Assembly (NCBI GenBank): GCA_965601825.1
Contig: OZ271839.1
Location: forward strand, 2,108,001 to 2,172,000
Reading direction: 5' to 3'
Length of the DNA: 64,000 nucleotides
Source: HXMU1420-13 sp965601825
GTDB taxonomy: Bacteria > Bacteroidota > Rhodothermia > Balneolales > Balneolaceae
The notes beneath the pieces were generated by a model that was not told where the DNA came from, did not search any database, and was given only the letters and a program-made list of their open reading frames with translations. Within the stretch, counting starts at the first letter, position 1; every line of letters starts with the position of its first letter. The position numbers were made by a program, and so were the translations under genes. Shown in pieces: positions 63,836 to 64,000 of this stretch.

Positions 63836-63920
63836 GGAGAGTTGGCAGAGTGGTCGAATGCGGCGGTCTTGAAAACCGTTGAGGTGCAAGCCTCCGGGGG
63901 TTCGAATCCCTCACTCTCCG
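63836..63920 (+). tRNA. tRNA-Ser(UGA)
   Basis: An 85-nt cloverleaf with acceptor GGAGAGT/ACTCTCC and discriminator G. The anticodon loop reads CTTGAAA, so the anticodon is TGA (63870-63872), decoding UCA. A long variable arm (GAGGTGCAAGCCTC) confirms class II serine tRNA, and the T-loop TTCGAAT is intact. The 3' CCA is not encoded. Confidence 0.96.
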
Positions 63921-63924
63921 CATT

Positions 63925-63950
63925 GAAATAGCCCCATTTGGGGCTATTTC
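63925..63950 (+). terminator. Terminator after tRNA-Ser
   Basis: GAAATAGCCCC (63925-63935) pairs perfectly with GGGGCTATTTC (63940-63950) around ATTT, followed by TGTTTAAATA. It probably ends the tRNA and the ATP synthase transcript. The last 50 bases of the window hold no other feature that I can see. Confidence 0.85.
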
Positions 63951-64000
63951 TGTTTAAATAAACAGAATATTCTTACGTTGTATCCTCTGAATATATCTAG

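Overview
The window is AT-rich bacterial chromosome from the Bacteroidota/FCB side of the tree. The best guess is a marine Balneolota (Balneolaceae-like) organism, inferred from gene content and not from any 16S gene. Supporting signs are a type IX secretion plug-domain (DUF5103) lipoprotein, a DUF2911 protein, OstA-like LptA/LptC, a lone CcmB, an AURKAIP1/COX24-type 29-residue basic protein, an AlkB alkane hydroxylase, a split ATP synthase operon, and a general shortage of Shine-Dalgarno sequences. Genes are densely packed with many 1-29 bp overlaps. I see no prophage, insertion sequence, CRISPR array or rRNA.

Layout. 1-8.9 kb: a truncated His/Cys-rich exported protein, a tandem pair of small membrane proteins, pyruvate phosphate dikinase, a mercuric-reductase-like flavoprotein preceded by a large hairpin, two lipoproteins, the ammonium transporter Amt and a PolB-type exonuclease. 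8.9-18.9 kb: AlkB, asparaginase, a GTPase-degenerate EF-G paralogue, small redox, hydrolase and methyltransferase genes, two small secreted proteins, a structured gene-free stretch that may be an RNA, an M15 peptidase and a DASS-type anion transporter. 18.9-24.8 kb: a minus-strand run AGCS symporter-upp-lptC-lptA-like, then HU/IHF, the tiny COX24-like protein and a DUF2007 protein. 24.8-38.2 kb: one long plus-strand run of rqcH-aroK-aroB-tamB-rnr and an outer-membrane metallopeptidase/propeller/barrel protein. 38.2-42.2 kb: a tightly overlapping minus-strand operon ccmB-holB-dapF-plug protein. 42.4-56.9 kb: PTS IIA-like protein, PBP4-type peptidase, sigma-54 activator, folD, a TlpA-like thioredoxin, DUF2911, a multi-PAS histidine-kinase-like protein with a broken ATPase domain, a duplicated pair of membrane proteins, guaB and a glycosyltransferase. 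57.0-64.0 kb: M23 peptidase-bactofilin-AtpZ/AtpI-like genes leading straight into atpB-E-F-H-A-G (no beta or epsilon), then tRNA-Ser(UGA) with a strong terminator.

How it works together. Much of the content builds the envelope: LptC/LptA and TamB serve outer-membrane assembly, DapF, PBP4, M15, M23 and bactofilin serve cell-wall shape and remodelling, and the plug protein suggests type IX secretion. Central metabolism is represented by PpdK, AroK/AroB, FolD, GuaB, Upp and the F-type ATP synthase. Translation and quality control are represented by RqcH, RNase R, the EF-G paralogue and the COX24-like protein. The least ordinary signals are a HisKA_2 protein whose ATP-binding motifs are replaced by a CxC-x5-CxC cysteine cluster, the hairpin that holds the flavoprotein ribosome-binding site, a 32-bp perfect palindrome, and the structured region at 16.54-16.80 kb.
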